Part shown: positions 23,584-32,531 of the stretch, piece by piece
How the letters are laid out: every line of letters begins with the position of its first letter
Position numbering within the stretch: the first letter of the stretch is position 1
DNA from: Pseudomonadota bacterium
GTDB lineage: Bacteria > Pseudomonadota > Alphaproteobacteria > Rhodospirillales > Magnetospirillaceae
Length of the DNA: 33,786 bases
Reading direction: 5' to 3'
Assembly (NCBI GenBank): GCA_023458315.1
Contig: JAEXAH010000127.1
Location: 1 to 33,786 of the forward strand
Translations under genes and position numbers: made by a program
Notes under the pieces: generated by a model
Database searches by the model: none
Seen by the model: only the letters and a program-made list of their open reading frames with translations
What the model was told of the DNA's origin: nothing

Positions 23584-24896
23584 ACACGCCCTTTGCCATC
23601 GACATTGACTGGCGCTCCGCCAATAACGACCGGGACGAGATCCGCATCACCGGCGCGGCCCTGTCGATTCGTGTCGGCGAGCATGTCGCCACCCAGGCGT
23701 TCGACGATTGGTCGAAATCGGTTTCCGACAGCATCCACGTCTCGGCCTATCCCCTGGCCCTGTGGTTCGCCGCGTCGTGGTGGCGGCTGCGCTGGGAACC
23801 GGGATTCCAGGAATCCGCCCCGCCGCTGGACTGGCGCCAAAGCCATAATTGCGCCGCCGCCGGGCACGGTTTCATCTGGCCCCGCCTGCAATTCGAAAGC
23901 GACGGCGAAGGCATCGACATCGCCTGCTGGCCGACCAATGGCGGACCGGCCGAGCCCCTGCGTTACCTGTCGCGTTTCCGCGCCCATGTCACCATCCGCG
24001 ACTATGAACGCGCCATCGACGATTTCGTCTCCCTGGTTCTCAGCCGCCTGGATTCGCAAGGCATCCGCGACACCGAACTGCACGCCACCTGGGCCGACGT
24101 CATGGCCGAGCGCGGCAGCCCCCAGGAAACCCGGTTGCGCCGGACCGAGGCCCGGCTGGGCTTCGACCCGGATGCCGCCCCCGAAGCCCTGCTGCACGAG
24201 ATCCTGAACCTGGACAGCGTGGCGGGCGAGGCCGCCGCCGCCGAACTGACCCCCGCCTGCGCCGGCAGCAACCCCGAGGAACGGGTCGCCCGCCTGCTGG
24301 AAGTGGCCCGTTCCGGCGCGGGCATTCCGGCCCGGTTCACCCATTCCTCGGCCATCCTGGAAACCATGTTCTCGGCCGACTTCCAGCTTTCGCCGCCCTG
24401 GGAACGGGGCTGGCGGCTGGCGCGTAGCGCCCGCAAGGACTGGAAGCTGGGGGACGGCCCCGTTTCGCCCAAGCGTTTCAGCGAAATCCTTGGCGTCACC
24501 GCCAAGAACCTGACCAACGGCCCGGCCGCGGGCAGCGATCTGGCGGCGGGACTGGCGGTGCGCCAGGGCGGCAACAAACGCAGTATGTTCCTGCGCCGCG
24601 CCAACCGCCAGGGCCGCATGTTCGAGGCCGCCCGCCTGTTGGTGGACGATTTCCGCGCCCCGGATGCCGACATCTGGCTGCCCGCCACCGGAACGAAATC
24701 CGTCCGCCAGAAGGTGCAGCGCGCCTTCGCCGCCGAATTCCTGTGCCCGATCGAGGCGCTGGACGAATTCCTGGCCGGGGATTATTCGCCGGAACGGTGC
24801 GAGGACGCCGCCGAGTATTTCGACGTGGCGCCGATCACCATCCGCAGCCATCTGGCCAACAATCACCTGATCGCGGTCGAAGACATCTACCGTTAG
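23580..24896 (+). CDS. Unrecognised protein with degenerate ImmA/IrrE-like C-terminus (438 aa)
   Basis: Second gene of the coupled pair. The N-terminal half (about 1-200) has many aromatics and reads FAIDIDWRSANNDRDEIRITGAAL, then VSAYPLALWFAASWWRLRWEP and AAGHGFIWPRLQFES; I know no name for it. A helical middle follows. The C-terminal region (about 320-438) ends KVQRAFAAEFLCPIEALDEFL...AAEYFDVAPITIRSHLANNHLI, which resembles the second half of ImmA/IrrE (M78-type) peptidases. Where such enzymes carry the FxxAHExGH helix, this protein has MFEAARLLVDD, so the zinc site is absent. It is probably a non-catalytic regulator or antitoxin-like part. That role is inference. Confidence 0.75.
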   Translation: MNTPFAIDIDWRSANNDRDEIRITGAALSIRVGEHVATQAFDDWSKSVSDSIHVSAYPLALWFAASWWRLRWEPGFQESAPPLDWRQSHNCAAAGHGFIWPRLQFESDGEGIDIACWPTNGGPAEPLRYLSRFRAHVTIRDYERAIDDFVSLVLSRLDSQGIRDTELHATWADVMAERGSPQETRLRRTEARLGFDPDAAPEALLHEILNLDSVAGEAAAAELTPACAGSNPEERVARLLEVARSGAGIPARFTHSSAILETMFSADFQLSPPWERGWRLARSARKDWKLGDGPVSPKRFSEILGVTAKNLTNGPAAGSDLAAGLAVRQGGNKRSMFLRRANRQGRMFEAARLLVDDFRAPDADIWLPATGTKSVRQKVQRAFAAEFLCPIEALDEFLAGDYSPERCEDAAEYFDVAPITIRSHLANNHLIAVEDIYR

Positions 24897-24913
24897 GTTG
24901 GGCCAGCCTTTTT
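24896..24913 (+). terminator. Short terminator after the 438-aa gene
   Basis: GGTTG-ggc-CAGCC followed by TTTTT, starting at the last base of the stop codon. The stem is only five pairs with one wobble, so it is a weak candidate. Confidence 0.5.
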
Positions 24914-24938
24914 CCCGCACATCCCGCATACGATCTAG

Positions 24939-24967
24939 TTGACAAGGAAGTGCAACTCGGACTTCCT
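24939..24967 (+). promoter_or_regulatory. Putative leuA control site: TTGACA with an inverted repeat
   Basis: TTGACA (24939-24944) is a perfect -35 hexamer. It is immediately followed by AGGAAGT-N9-ACTTCCT (24945-24967), an inverted repeat that would lie between -35 and -10. That placement suits a repressor operator. No clean -10 is visible at 17 bases. The remaining leader to 25165 has several stems and no leucine-rich peptide. Confidence 0.45.
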
Positions 24968-25165
24968 ATTGCGGCTTTGGAACGGCCGCCGCGCGCGGGG
25001 GCGGTTCCTCCCACGAAAACCCAGGCGGATCGATGGCCGTGACGCAGCGGAACGACGCGAGGACCGGGCGCAACGGCGCCGGGACCATGCGCGCGGCCGT
25101 GTTCGTGCACGGTGCCCATGATCATGGTCCGAACCGCCTGTCCTTGGATTGATTTGGGCGCGAAC

Positions 25166-26710
25166 ATGGACAAGAACCGGGTCATCATCTTCGACACCAC
25201 CTTGCGCGATGGCGAGCAATCGCCCGGCGCCTCCATGAATCTGGAGGAAAAGGTCAAGATCGCCCTGACCCTGGAGGAAATGGGCGTCGATGTCATCGAG
25301 GCCGGTTTCCCCATCGCGTCCAACGGCGATTTCGAGGCGGTGCAGGCGGTGGCCCGCGTGGTCAAGAACGCCACCATCGCCGGTCTGGCCCGCGCCACCA
25401 AGGGCGACATCGAACGCTGCGCCGAGGCGGTCAAGCTGGCGCCGCGCCACCGCATCCATACCTTCCTGTCCACCAGCCCGCTGCACATGAAGTACAAGTT
25501 GCAGATGGAGCCCGAGAAGGTGCTGGAGAAGGTCCGCGAATCCGTGGCCTATGCCCGCAACCTTGTGGATGACGTGGAATGGTCGGCCGAGGACGGCTCG
25601 CGCACCGAGCATGATTTCCTGTGCCGCTGCGTCGAGGCCGCCATCGATGCCGGTGCCCGCACCATCAACGTACCCGACACCGTCGGCTATGCGGTGCCCG
25701 AGGAATACGCCGCGCTGATCGCCATGCTGGTCAACCGCGTGCCCAACATCGACAAGGCCATCCTGTCGGTGCATTGCCACAACGATCTGGGCTTGGCCGT
25801 GGCCAATTCGCTGGCCGCCGTCGGCGCCGGTGCCCGGCAGATCGAGTGCACCATCAACGGCCTGGGCGAGCGCGCGGGCAACGCCGCCATGGAAGAGATC
25901 GTCATGGCGATCCGCACCCGCCCCGATCTGCTGCCCTATCAGACCGGCATCAAGACCGAGCACATCACCCGCGCCTCGCGGCTGGTGTCGGCCGTCACCG
26001 GCTTCGTGGTGCAGCCCAACAAGGCCATCGTCGGCAAGAACGCCTTTGCCCACGAATCGGGCATCCATCAGGACGGCGTGCTGAAATGCGCCCAGACCTA
26101 CGAGATCATGACCCCGGAATCGGTGGGCCTGAACCGCTCCAATCTGGTGATGGGCAAGCATTCCGGCCGCGCCGCCTTCAAGGACAAGCTGCGTCAATTG
26201 GGCTATGAACTGGGCGACAACGCCGTCGAGGACGCCTTTTTGCGCTTCAAGGATTTGGCCGACCGCAAAAAAGACATATTCGACGAGGATATCGTCGCCC
26301 TGGTCGACGATGCGGTGTACCGCGACCACGACCGCATCCGCTTCCGCTCGCTGGAGGTTCTGTGCGGCACCAGGCACAACCCGCCCAAGGCCGAGCTGGA
26401 GTTGGAAGTGGACGGTGAAACCAAGTCGGTGCGATCGGTCGGCGACGGTCCGGTGGACGCCATTTTCAACGCCATCAAGGCGCTGGTCCCGCACGACGTG
26501 CACCTGCAATTGTATCAGGTCCATGCCGTGACCCAGGGCACCGACGCCCAGGCCGAGGTGACGGTGCGCCTGGAGGAAGACGGCAAGACCGTCAACGGCC
26601 AGGGCGCCCACACCGATACCATGGTGGCGTCGGCGCGGGCCTATGTGAACGCGCTGAACAAACTTTTGCTGAAACGACAAAAAACCGCTCCGGCCGCGCT
26701 CCCGGCCTGA
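25166..26710 (+). CDS. leuA: 2-isopropylmalate synthase, type 1 (LeuA)
   Basis: It condenses 2-oxoisovalerate with acetyl-CoA, the committed step of leucine synthesis. The 514-residue protein is the type 1 length. The DRE-TIM barrel begins IIFDTTLRDGEQSPGASM. It continues with GFPIASNGDFE, TINVPDTVGYAVPEEY and the metal-binding His203/His205 in SVHCHNDLGLAVANSLAA, then GLGERAGNAAMEEI and AHESGIHQDGVLK. The C-terminal leucine-binding domain (about 370-500) includes the conserved GPVDAIFNAI and YQVHAVTQGTDAQAEV. ATG 25166 (MDKNRVIIFD) fits the family start. A longer frame from 25112 has no support. Confidence 0.96.
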   Translation: MDKNRVIIFDTTLRDGEQSPGASMNLEEKVKIALTLEEMGVDVIEAGFPIASNGDFEAVQAVARVVKNATIAGLARATKGDIERCAEAVKLAPRHRIHTFLSTSPLHMKYKLQMEPEKVLEKVRESVAYARNLVDDVEWSAEDGSRTEHDFLCRCVEAAIDAGARTINVPDTVGYAVPEEYAALIAMLVNRVPNIDKAILSVHCHNDLGLAVANSLAAVGAGARQIECTINGLGERAGNAAMEEIVMAIRTRPDLLPYQTGIKTEHITRASRLVSAVTGFVVQPNKAIVGKNAFAHESGIHQDGVLKCAQTYEIMTPESVGLNRSNLVMGKHSGRAAFKDKLRQLGYELGDNAVEDAFLRFKDLADRKKDIFDEDIVALVDDAVYRDHDRIRFRSLEVLCGTRHNPPKAELELEVDGETKSVRSVGDGPVDAIFNAIKALVPHDVHLQLYQVHAVTQGTDAQAEVTVRLEEDGKTVNGQGAHTDTMVASARAYVNALNKLLLKRQKTAPAALPA

Positions 26711-26806
26711 TATAAGACCGGGCGGCGAAGCTTTTTGGGACTGGCTGGCACCCGCGCGCCCCGCGGCCCGGCTCACGGCACAACGCTGGATCTGTAGTGA
26801 GGGATT

Positions 26807-27847
26807 ATGTTTTCGAAGCTGACGGGTTGGATGTCCGCGGACATGGCGATCGATCTCGGAACCGCCAACACGCTGGTCTATGTGAAAGGCCGCGGCATCG
26901 TCCTGAATGAACCGTCAGTGGTGGCCATCGCCGAGGAAAAGGGCAAGAAGAAGGTCCTGGCCGTCGGCGACGAAGCCAAGATGATGCTGGGCCGCACCCC
27001 CGGCTACATCCAGGCCATCCGCCCGCTGCGCGACGGCGTCATCGCCGATTTCGAAGTGGCGGAAGAGATGATCAAGCACTTCATCCGCAAGGTGCACAAC
27101 CGCCGTTCCTTCGCCAGCCCGCTGGTGATCGTGTGCGTGCCCTCCGGCTCCACCGCCGTCGAGCGCCGCGCCATCCAGGAATCGGCGGAAAGCGCCGGCG
27201 CCCGCCGCGTCTTCCTGATCGAAGAACCCATGGCCGCCGCCATCGGCGCCGGCCTGCCCGTGACCGAGCCCACCGGCTCCATGGTCGTGGACATCGGCGG
27301 CGGCACCACCGAAGTGGCCGTACTGTCGCTGGGCGGCATCGTCTATTCCCGCTCGGTCCGCGTCGGCGGCGACAAGATGGACGAAGCCATCATCGCCTAT
27401 ATCCGCCGCAACCATAATCTGCTGATCGGCGAAGGCTCGGCCGAGCGCATCAAGAAGGAAATCGGCTCCGCCTGCCCGCCCGAGGACGGCGAGGGCCGCA
27501 CCATGGAGATCAAGGGCCGCGACCTGATGAACGGCGTGCCCAAGGAACTGATCGTGTCCGAGCGCCAGATCGCCGAATCCCTGGCCGAGCCGGTGGGCGC
27601 CATCATCGAGGCGGTCAAGGTCGCCCTGGAACACACCGCCCCCGAACTGGCCGCCGACATCGTCGACAAGGGCATCGTGCTGACCGGCGGCGGCGCCCTG
27701 CTGTCCAACCTGGATTACGTGCTGCGCCACGCCACCGGCCTGCCGGTGTCCATCGCCGACGATCCGCTGTCCTGCGTCGCGCTGGGCACCGGCCGCGCGC
27801 TGGAGGAAATGCCCAAGCTGAAGAACGTGCTGACCAGCATGTACTAG
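26807..27847 (+). CDS. mreB: Rod shape-determining actin homologue MreB
   Basis: A bacterial actin that forms membrane-bound filaments and positions the elongasome. The 346-residue protein starts MFSKLTGWMSADMAIDLGTANTLVY (N-terminal hydrophobic segment plus phosphate 1 loop). It continues with SVVAIAEEKGKKKVLAVG, the phosphate 2 loop MVVDIGGGTTEVAVLSLGGIV and ADIVDKGIVLTGGGALLSNLDYVL (adenosine site). The C-terminus is typical (LEEMPKLKNVL). GTGAGGGATT precedes the ATG. It heads the mreBCD-mrdA-rodA operon and lies about 95 bases after leuA. Confidence 0.97.
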   Translation: MFSKLTGWMSADMAIDLGTANTLVYVKGRGIVLNEPSVVAIAEEKGKKKVLAVGDEAKMMLGRTPGYIQAIRPLRDGVIADFEVAEEMIKHFIRKVHNRRSFASPLVIVCVPSGSTAVERRAIQESAESAGARRVFLIEEPMAAAIGAGLPVTEPTGSMVVDIGGGTTEVAVLSLGGIVYSRSVRVGGDKMDEAIIAYIRRNHNLLIGEGSAERIKKEIGSACPPEDGEGRTMEIKGRDLMNGVPKELIVSERQIAESLAEPVGAIIEAVKVALEHTAPELAADIVDKGIVLTGGGALLSNLDYVLRHATGLPVSIADDPLSCVALGTGRALEEMPKLKNVLTSMY

Positions 27848-27938
27848 TTTTCGGCGGCCGGAATGGTGTAGGTTTTCTTGCGGTGACGGCCGCCGGATCG
27901 CCCGGCGGCCGTTGTCCATGGGACACGGAGGATCACCT

Positions 27939-28829
27939 GTGAAGCAGTCCGGTGCGGTCGGACGTCTCGCCACGTTACGGCTGCTGGCCCAGCGCTTCGC
28001 CTTCGTTTCGCTGATCGTCGCCGCCGTGGCGCTGATGATCGTGGGCAAGGCCGACATCCTGTTGATCGAGCGCACCCGCGCCGTGGTCGCCGACGCCCTG
28101 TCGCCCATCCTGGACGCCATGAGCCGCCCGGCCGCCACCGTGGCCGAGATGATGGACAACGTCCGCGAACTGGCCAATCTGCGCGCCGAAAACGCCCGCC
28201 TGAAGGCCGAAAACGCCCGCCTGCAACACTGGCAGACCCTGGCCCGCCGCCTGGAATCGGAAAACGTGGTGCTGCACGAGCACCTGAACGTCATCCCCGA
28301 CCCCGACCCCGCCTTCGTCACCGCCCGCGTGGTCGGCGACCTCGGTTCCGCCTTCGGCCATTCCATGATGCTGAACGCCGGTGCCCGCGACGGCGTGCGC
28401 AAGGGCCAGGCGGTGTTGGCGGGCGAGGTGCTGGTGGGCTATATCGCCGAAGTGGGCGAACGGGCCGCGCGCCTGCTGCTGCTGACCGACATCAACGCCA
28501 AGCTGCCGGTGATGGTCGAGGCATCGCGCACCCGCGCCATCCTGTCGGGCGACAACAAGGAACGGCCCAAGCTCAATTATCTGACCGGCTCCGCCGCCGT
28601 GGCGGTGGGCGACCGCGTGGTGACGTCGGCCTCGGGCGCCGCCTTCCCGCCGGGCATCCCCATCGGTCAGGTGGCGTCCACCAGCGACGGCATCATCCGG
28701 GTCGAGCCCTTCGTGCGCCGCCACGAACTGGAATTCGTCACCATCGTCGATTTCGGCCTGGGCGGCATCCTGCCGTTCGAGAAACCGCCCGCCCCCGAAC
28801 GCCGCCGCCGCGGCCAACCGGCGGAATGA
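27939..28829 (+). CDS. mreC: Rod shape-determining protein MreC
   Basis: A periplasmic scaffold with one N-terminal membrane helix that links MreB/MreD to PBP2. The 296-residue protein has the helix at about 20-38 (FAFVSLIVAAVALMIVG). A coiled coil follows (VRELANLRAENARLKAENARLQ), then the beta-barrel core (VTARVVGDLGSAFGHSMMLNAGARDGVRKGQAVL, VGYIAEVGERAARLLLLTDINAKLPVMV, FPPGIPIGQVAS). The C-terminal tail is basic. I start at the GTG at 27939, seven bases after GGAGG. An upstream ATG at 27918 is in frame but would bury that site inside the gene. Confidence 0.93.
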   Translation: MKQSGAVGRLATLRLLAQRFAFVSLIVAAVALMIVGKADILLIERTRAVVADALSPILDAMSRPAATVAEMMDNVRELANLRAENARLKAENARLQHWQTLARRLESENVVLHEHLNVIPDPDPAFVTARVVGDLGSAFGHSMMLNAGARDGVRKGQAVLAGEVLVGYIAEVGERAARLLLLTDINAKLPVMVEASRTRAILSGDNKERPKLNYLTGSAAVAVGDRVVTSASGAAFPPGIPIGQVASTSDGIIRVEPFVRRHELEFVTIVDFGLGGILPFEKPPAPERRRRGQPAE

Positions 28830-28854
28830 TCGCCGTGCGCCCGAGAGCAGAACC

Positions 28855-29370
28855 ATGAAGCCCTCCATCTGGGTGCGCATGGACACCTGGGTGCGGCACA
28901 TGGTGCCGATCAGCGTCACCATCACCCTGTTGTTGCTGACCGCCATTCCCACCCATCTGCCCGGTTTCGCCGGGGTGGCGCCGGTGCTGCCGCTGATGGG
29001 GGTCTATTACTGGGCCATCTATCGCCCCGATCTGCTGCCTGCCTGGGCGGCGTTCCTGGTGGGGGCGCTGTACGACATCCTGGCGGGAACGCCGCTGGGC
29101 GTGCACGCCCTGGTGCTGTTGCTGGTGCAGGGGGTTTCGGCGGGGCAGCGCCGCTTCTTCCTGGGCAAGTCGTTCATGGTGGCGTGGTGGGCGTTCGGCC
29201 TGCTGGCCGCCGGGTCGGCGGGCCTGAGCTGGATTCTGGTCGCCATCCTGTCGGGTCAGGTGGTCGACCCGCGGCCGGTGATCTTCCAGTACCTGCTGAC
29301 CATGGGATTGTTTCCGTTGCTGACCTGGATGCTGGCCCGCACCCAGATGGCGTTCCTCAAGGACGTGTGA
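28855..29370 (+). CDS. mreD: Rod shape-determining membrane protein MreD
   Basis: A multi-pass inner membrane protein of the elongasome. The 171 residues contain about five hydrophobic helices: VPISVTITLLLLTAIP, VAPVLPLMGVYYWAIY, AWAAFLVGALYDILAG (with the family's conserved Asp), HALVLLLVQGV, and VAWWAFGLLAAGSAGLSWILVAIL, ending with FQYLLTMGLFPLLTWML. The length and the GxxxDxLxGTPLG stretch fit MreD. It lies 25 bases after mreC and 6 bases before mrdA. Confidence 0.92.
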   Translation: MKPSIWVRMDTWVRHMVPISVTITLLLLTAIPTHLPGFAGVAPVLPLMGVYYWAIYRPDLLPAWAAFLVGALYDILAGTPLGVHALVLLLVQGVSAGQRRFFLGKSFMVAWWAFGLLAAGSAGLSWILVAILSGQVVDPRPVIFQYLLTMGLFPLLTWMLARTQMAFLKDV

Positions 29371-29376
29371 GCCCGC

Positions 29377-31236
29377 GTGTACCACGACAACGACCGCTCG
29401 AAGATCTTCACCCGCCGCGCCCTGATGCTGGCCGGGGGCAAGGCCGCCCTGCTGGGGACGCTGGCGGCGCGCATGTACTATCTTCAGGTGATCGAGTCGG
29501 AAAAGTACACCATGCTGGCCGAGGACAACCGGGTCAGCATCCGGCTGCTGCCGCCGCCGCGCGGCCTGATCCTGGACCGCAACGGCATCGCCATGGCCAT
29601 CAACCAGCATAATTACCGCGTGCTGGTGGTGCCCGAGAACACGCCGACCCTGACCTATACCCTGGATGCGCTGGCCACCATCATCACCCTGACCGAGCAC
29701 GACCGCGCCCGTGTCGCCAAGGAGGCCAAGCGCCGCCGCTCGTTCATGCCCATCACCGTGCGCGAGAACCTGTCGTGGGAAGAGGTGGCGCGCATCGAGG
29801 TCAACGCCCCCGATCTGCCGGGCGTGCTGATCGACGTGGGCCAAAGCCGCTATTACCCGCTGCAACACCTGGGGGCGCATATCCTGGGCTATGTCTCGGC
29901 GGTGTCGGAAAACGACCTGACCGGCGACCCGCTGGAGGAACTGCCCGGTTTCCGCATCGGCAAGGGCGGCGTCGAGAAAATTTACGACATGGCGCTGCGC
30001 GGCAGCGGCGGCACCTCGGCCATGGAGGTCAACGCCGTCGGCCGCGTCATCCGCGAATTGCAGCGCAACGAGGGCGAGCCGGGCGTCGACCTGACCCTGA
30101 CCCTGGACATGCGGTTGCAGGAATACGCCGCCCAGCGCCTGGGCGACGAATCGGCGGCGGCGGTGGTCATGGACATCTATACCGGCGAGGTGCTGGTGAT
30201 GGCCTCGACCCCGTCCTACGACCCCAATTCCTTCAATCGCGGCCTGACCTCGGACGAATGGAAGGAATTGTCCACCAACCCGCGGGCGCCGTTGCAGAAC
30301 AAGGCGCTGTCCGGCACCTTCGCCCCCGGCTCGACCTTCAAGATGATCACCGCCATGGCGGCGCTGGAGGCGGGCGCCATGACCCCCGACCAGCGGGTGT
30401 TCTGCTCGGGCCATACGCAATTGGGCAACATCAAGTTCCATTGCTGGAAAAAGGGCGGCCACGGCGCCATGGATCTGGTGGGCGGGCTCAAGAATTCCTG
30501 CGACGTCTATTTCTATGAAATGGCCCGCCGCGTCGGCTACGAGAAGATCGCCGAGGTCGCCCGCCGTTTCGGCCTGGGCGTGCACACCGGCATCGACCTG
30601 CCCAACGAACGCCCCGGCCTGATCCCCGACCGCGCCTGGAAGCGCAAGACCCTCAAGCAGCCCTGGCATCCCGGCGAGACGCTGATCAACGCCATCGGCC
30701 AGGGCTATGTGCTGGCGACGCCGCTGCAACTGGCGACCATGACCGCCCGCATCGCCAATGGCGGTCTGGCGGTGGTGCCGCACGTCGCCCGCGACCTGAT
30801 CACCGACAAGGCGGCGCTGCCGCGCGGCACCCCCAACTGGCCGTCCTGCGGCATGGCGCAAAAGCACATCGCCTGGGTGCGCAAGGGCATGTTCGCGGTG
30901 TCCAACGAACCGGGCGGCACCGCCTTTCGCGCCCGCATCGAGCAAGAGGGCATGTGGCTGTCGGGCAAGACCGGCTCGGCCCAGGTGCGCCGCATCACCA
31001 TGCGCGAGCGCGAAAGCGGCGTGAAGAAGAACGAGGAACTGCCGTGGAAGGAGCGTGACCACGCCCTGTTCGTGGCCTACGCCCCCGAGGACAACCCGCG
31101 CTATGCCATCGCCGTGGTGGTGGAACATGGCGGCGGCGGCTCGGCGGTGGCGGCGCCCATCGCCCGCGACATCATGATCGAGGTGCAAAAGCGCGAACGC
31201 GCCCGCATGGCCGGGCAGTTGGGGGGGAACGGCTGA
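29377..31236 (+). CDS. mrdA: Penicillin-binding protein 2 (elongation transpeptidase, MrdA)
   Basis: The class B PBP that crosslinks peptidoglycan during cell elongation, paired with RodA. The 619-residue protein has an N-terminal membrane anchor (RRALMLAGGKAALLGTLAARMYYLQV). The pedestal domain follows (LLPPPRGLILDRNGIAMAINQHNYRVLVVPE; YPLQHLGAHILGYV). The transpeptidase domain has the active Ser319 in STFK (319-322), SCD at 374-376 and KTG at 531-533. Translation starts at a GTG. The start MYHDNDRSKIFTRRAL matches the family N-terminus, and no ATG exists near it. Its TGA overlaps the rodA ATG by one base. Confidence 0.95.
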   Translation: MYHDNDRSKIFTRRALMLAGGKAALLGTLAARMYYLQVIESEKYTMLAEDNRVSIRLLPPPRGLILDRNGIAMAINQHNYRVLVVPENTPTLTYTLDALATIITLTEHDRARVAKEAKRRRSFMPITVRENLSWEEVARIEVNAPDLPGVLIDVGQSRYYPLQHLGAHILGYVSAVSENDLTGDPLEELPGFRIGKGGVEKIYDMALRGSGGTSAMEVNAVGRVIRELQRNEGEPGVDLTLTLDMRLQEYAAQRLGDESAAAVVMDIYTGEVLVMASTPSYDPNSFNRGLTSDEWKELSTNPRAPLQNKALSGTFAPGSTFKMITAMAALEAGAMTPDQRVFCSGHTQLGNIKFHCWKKGGHGAMDLVGGLKNSCDVYFYEMARRVGYEKIAEVARRFGLGVHTGIDLPNERPGLIPDRAWKRKTLKQPWHPGETLINAIGQGYVLATPLQLATMTARIANGGLAVVPHVARDLITDKAALPRGTPNWPSCGMAQKHIAWVRKGMFAVSNEPGGTAFRARIEQEGMWLSGKTGSAQVRRITMRERESGVKKNEELPWKERDHALFVAYAPEDNPRYAIAVVVEHGGGGSAVAAPIARDIMIEVQKRERARMAGQLGGNG

Positions 31237-32399
31237 TGATGCGCCCGACACCACGCCTGGGATCGCACCTGAACCGCACCGAAATGGGCTGGCGGGACAA
31301 GATCTGGCAGATCAACTGGTCGCTGATCGCCGTCCTGACCTCCATCGCCAGCGTCGGCTTCCTGACGCTGTATTCCGCCGCCCAGGGATCGCTGGAGCCG
31401 TGGGCCATCAAATCCATGGTCCGCTTCACCGCCGGTGTCGGCATCATGATCTTCGTGGCCATGATCGACCTGCGCTTCTGGATGCGCCACGCCTATATCC
31501 TGTATCTGGTGTCGGCGGTGCTGCTGGTGGCGGTGGACGTGCGCGGCGTCATCGGCATGGGCGCGCAACGCTGGATCGATCTGGGCTTCATCCAGATCCA
31601 GCCGTCGGAAATCATGAAGATCGCCCTGATCCTGACCCTGGCGCGCTATTTCCATGGCGCCACCTATCAGGACGTGGGCCGCCCGCTGTTCCTGATCCCG
31701 CCGCTGCTGATGGTGCTGGCCCCCATCGGGTTGGTGATGAAACAGCCCGATCTGGGCACCGCCATGATGCTGCTGATGACGGCGGGCGCCATCTTCTTCA
31801 TGGCCGGGGTGCGGCTGTGGAAGTTCGCCATCCTGATCGCCGGCGGGCTGGCGGCCATTCCGGTGGCCTGGCAGTTCCTGCACGATTACCAGAAGAAGCG
31901 CGTCATCATCTTTCTGAACCCCGACCAGGACCCGCTGGGCGCCGGATATCACATCACCCAGTCCAAGATCGCGCTGGGGTCGGGCGGGGTGTTCGGCAAG
32001 GGCTACATGATGGGCACCCAGTCGCGCCTGAACTTCCTGCCGGAAAAGCAGACCGACTTCATCTTCACCATGTACGCCGAGGAATGGGGGCTGATGGGCG
32101 GGCTGTTCCTGCTGGGCCTTTACGCCCTGCTGACCGCCTTCGGCTATGCCATCGCCATGCGCTGCCGCTCGCAATTCGGCCGTCTGGTGGCGCTGGGCAT
32201 GACCACCACCTTCTTCCTGTATTTCTTCATCAACACCGCCATGGTCATGGGGCTGGTGCCGGTGGTGGGCGTGCCGTTGCCGCTGATTTCCTATGGCGGC
32301 ACCGCCATGCTGTCGCTGATGTTCGGCTGGGGCCTGGTGATGAGCGCCTATATCCACCGCGACCTGCCCATCGGCCGCCGCGGCGCGCACGACGACTGA
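31236..32399 (+). CDS. rodA: Peptidoglycan glycosyltransferase RodA (SEDS family)
   Basis: A SEDS-family polymerase that builds glycan strands from lipid II with PBP2. The 387-residue protein has about ten membrane helices. It carries the family landmarks SVGFLTLYSAAQG, GAQRWIDLGFIQIQPSEIMKIALILTLARYF and LVMKQPDLGTAMMLLMTAGAIFFMAG. Then follow ITQSKIALGSGGVFGKGYMMGTQSRLNFLPEKQTDFIFTMYAEEWG, including the conserved Glu/Asp of the catalytic loop, and MGLVPVVGVPLPLISYGGTAML. It overlaps mrdA by one base and ends the operon. Confidence 0.96.
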   Translation: MMRPTPRLGSHLNRTEMGWRDKIWQINWSLIAVLTSIASVGFLTLYSAAQGSLEPWAIKSMVRFTAGVGIMIFVAMIDLRFWMRHAYILYLVSAVLLVAVDVRGVIGMGAQRWIDLGFIQIQPSEIMKIALILTLARYFHGATYQDVGRPLFLIPPLLMVLAPIGLVMKQPDLGTAMMLLMTAGAIFFMAGVRLWKFAILIAGGLAAIPVAWQFLHDYQKKRVIIFLNPDQDPLGAGYHITQSKIALGSGGVFGKGYMMGTQSRLNFLPEKQTDFIFTMYAEEWGLMGGLFLLGLYALLTAFGYAIAMRCRSQFGRLVALGMTTTFFLYFFINTAMVMGLVPVVGVPLPLISYGGTAMLSLMFGWGLVMSAYIHRDLPIGRRGAHDD

Positions 32400-32411
32400 T
32401 ACTGGTTCCAG

Positions 32412-32440
32412 AAAGTTCCGACCTCCAGGTCGGAACTTTT
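32412..32440 (+). terminator. Terminator of the mre-mrdA-rodA operon
   Basis: AAAGTTCCGACCT-cc-AGGTCGGAACTTT is a perfect 13-bp stem ending in TTTT, starting 13 bases past the rodA stop. Confidence 0.88.
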
Positions 32441-32478
32441 ATGGTCCCTCGCCGGGCGCCCGCATCCGCGGGCTTGGC

Positions 32479-32531
32479 CGCGGCCTCAATGGCCGCAAAC
32501 CAGTTCCACGAGCGAAAATTCGTGGAACTGG
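32479..32531. repeat. Two intergenic hairpins between rodA and the 78-aa gene
   Basis: GCGGCC-tcaat-GGCCGC is followed directly by CCAGTTCCACGA-N8-TCGTGGAACTGG (32500-32531), a perfect 12-bp stem. Neither has a T run. They may be extragenic palindromes or structures at the 3' end of the minus-strand 78-aa gene transcript. Confidence 0.55.

Noticed and set aside
24952..25042. A GTG-started frame in the leuA leader (VQLGLPIAALERPP...) considered as a leucine leader peptide
   Set aside because: Only three scattered leucines, the AAGGA lies directly against the GTG with no spacing, and there is no terminator/antiterminator pair after it.
26735..26760. TGGCAC upstream of mreB considered as a sigma-54 promoter
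   Set aside because: The -12 half (TTGC) is absent at the required spacing.
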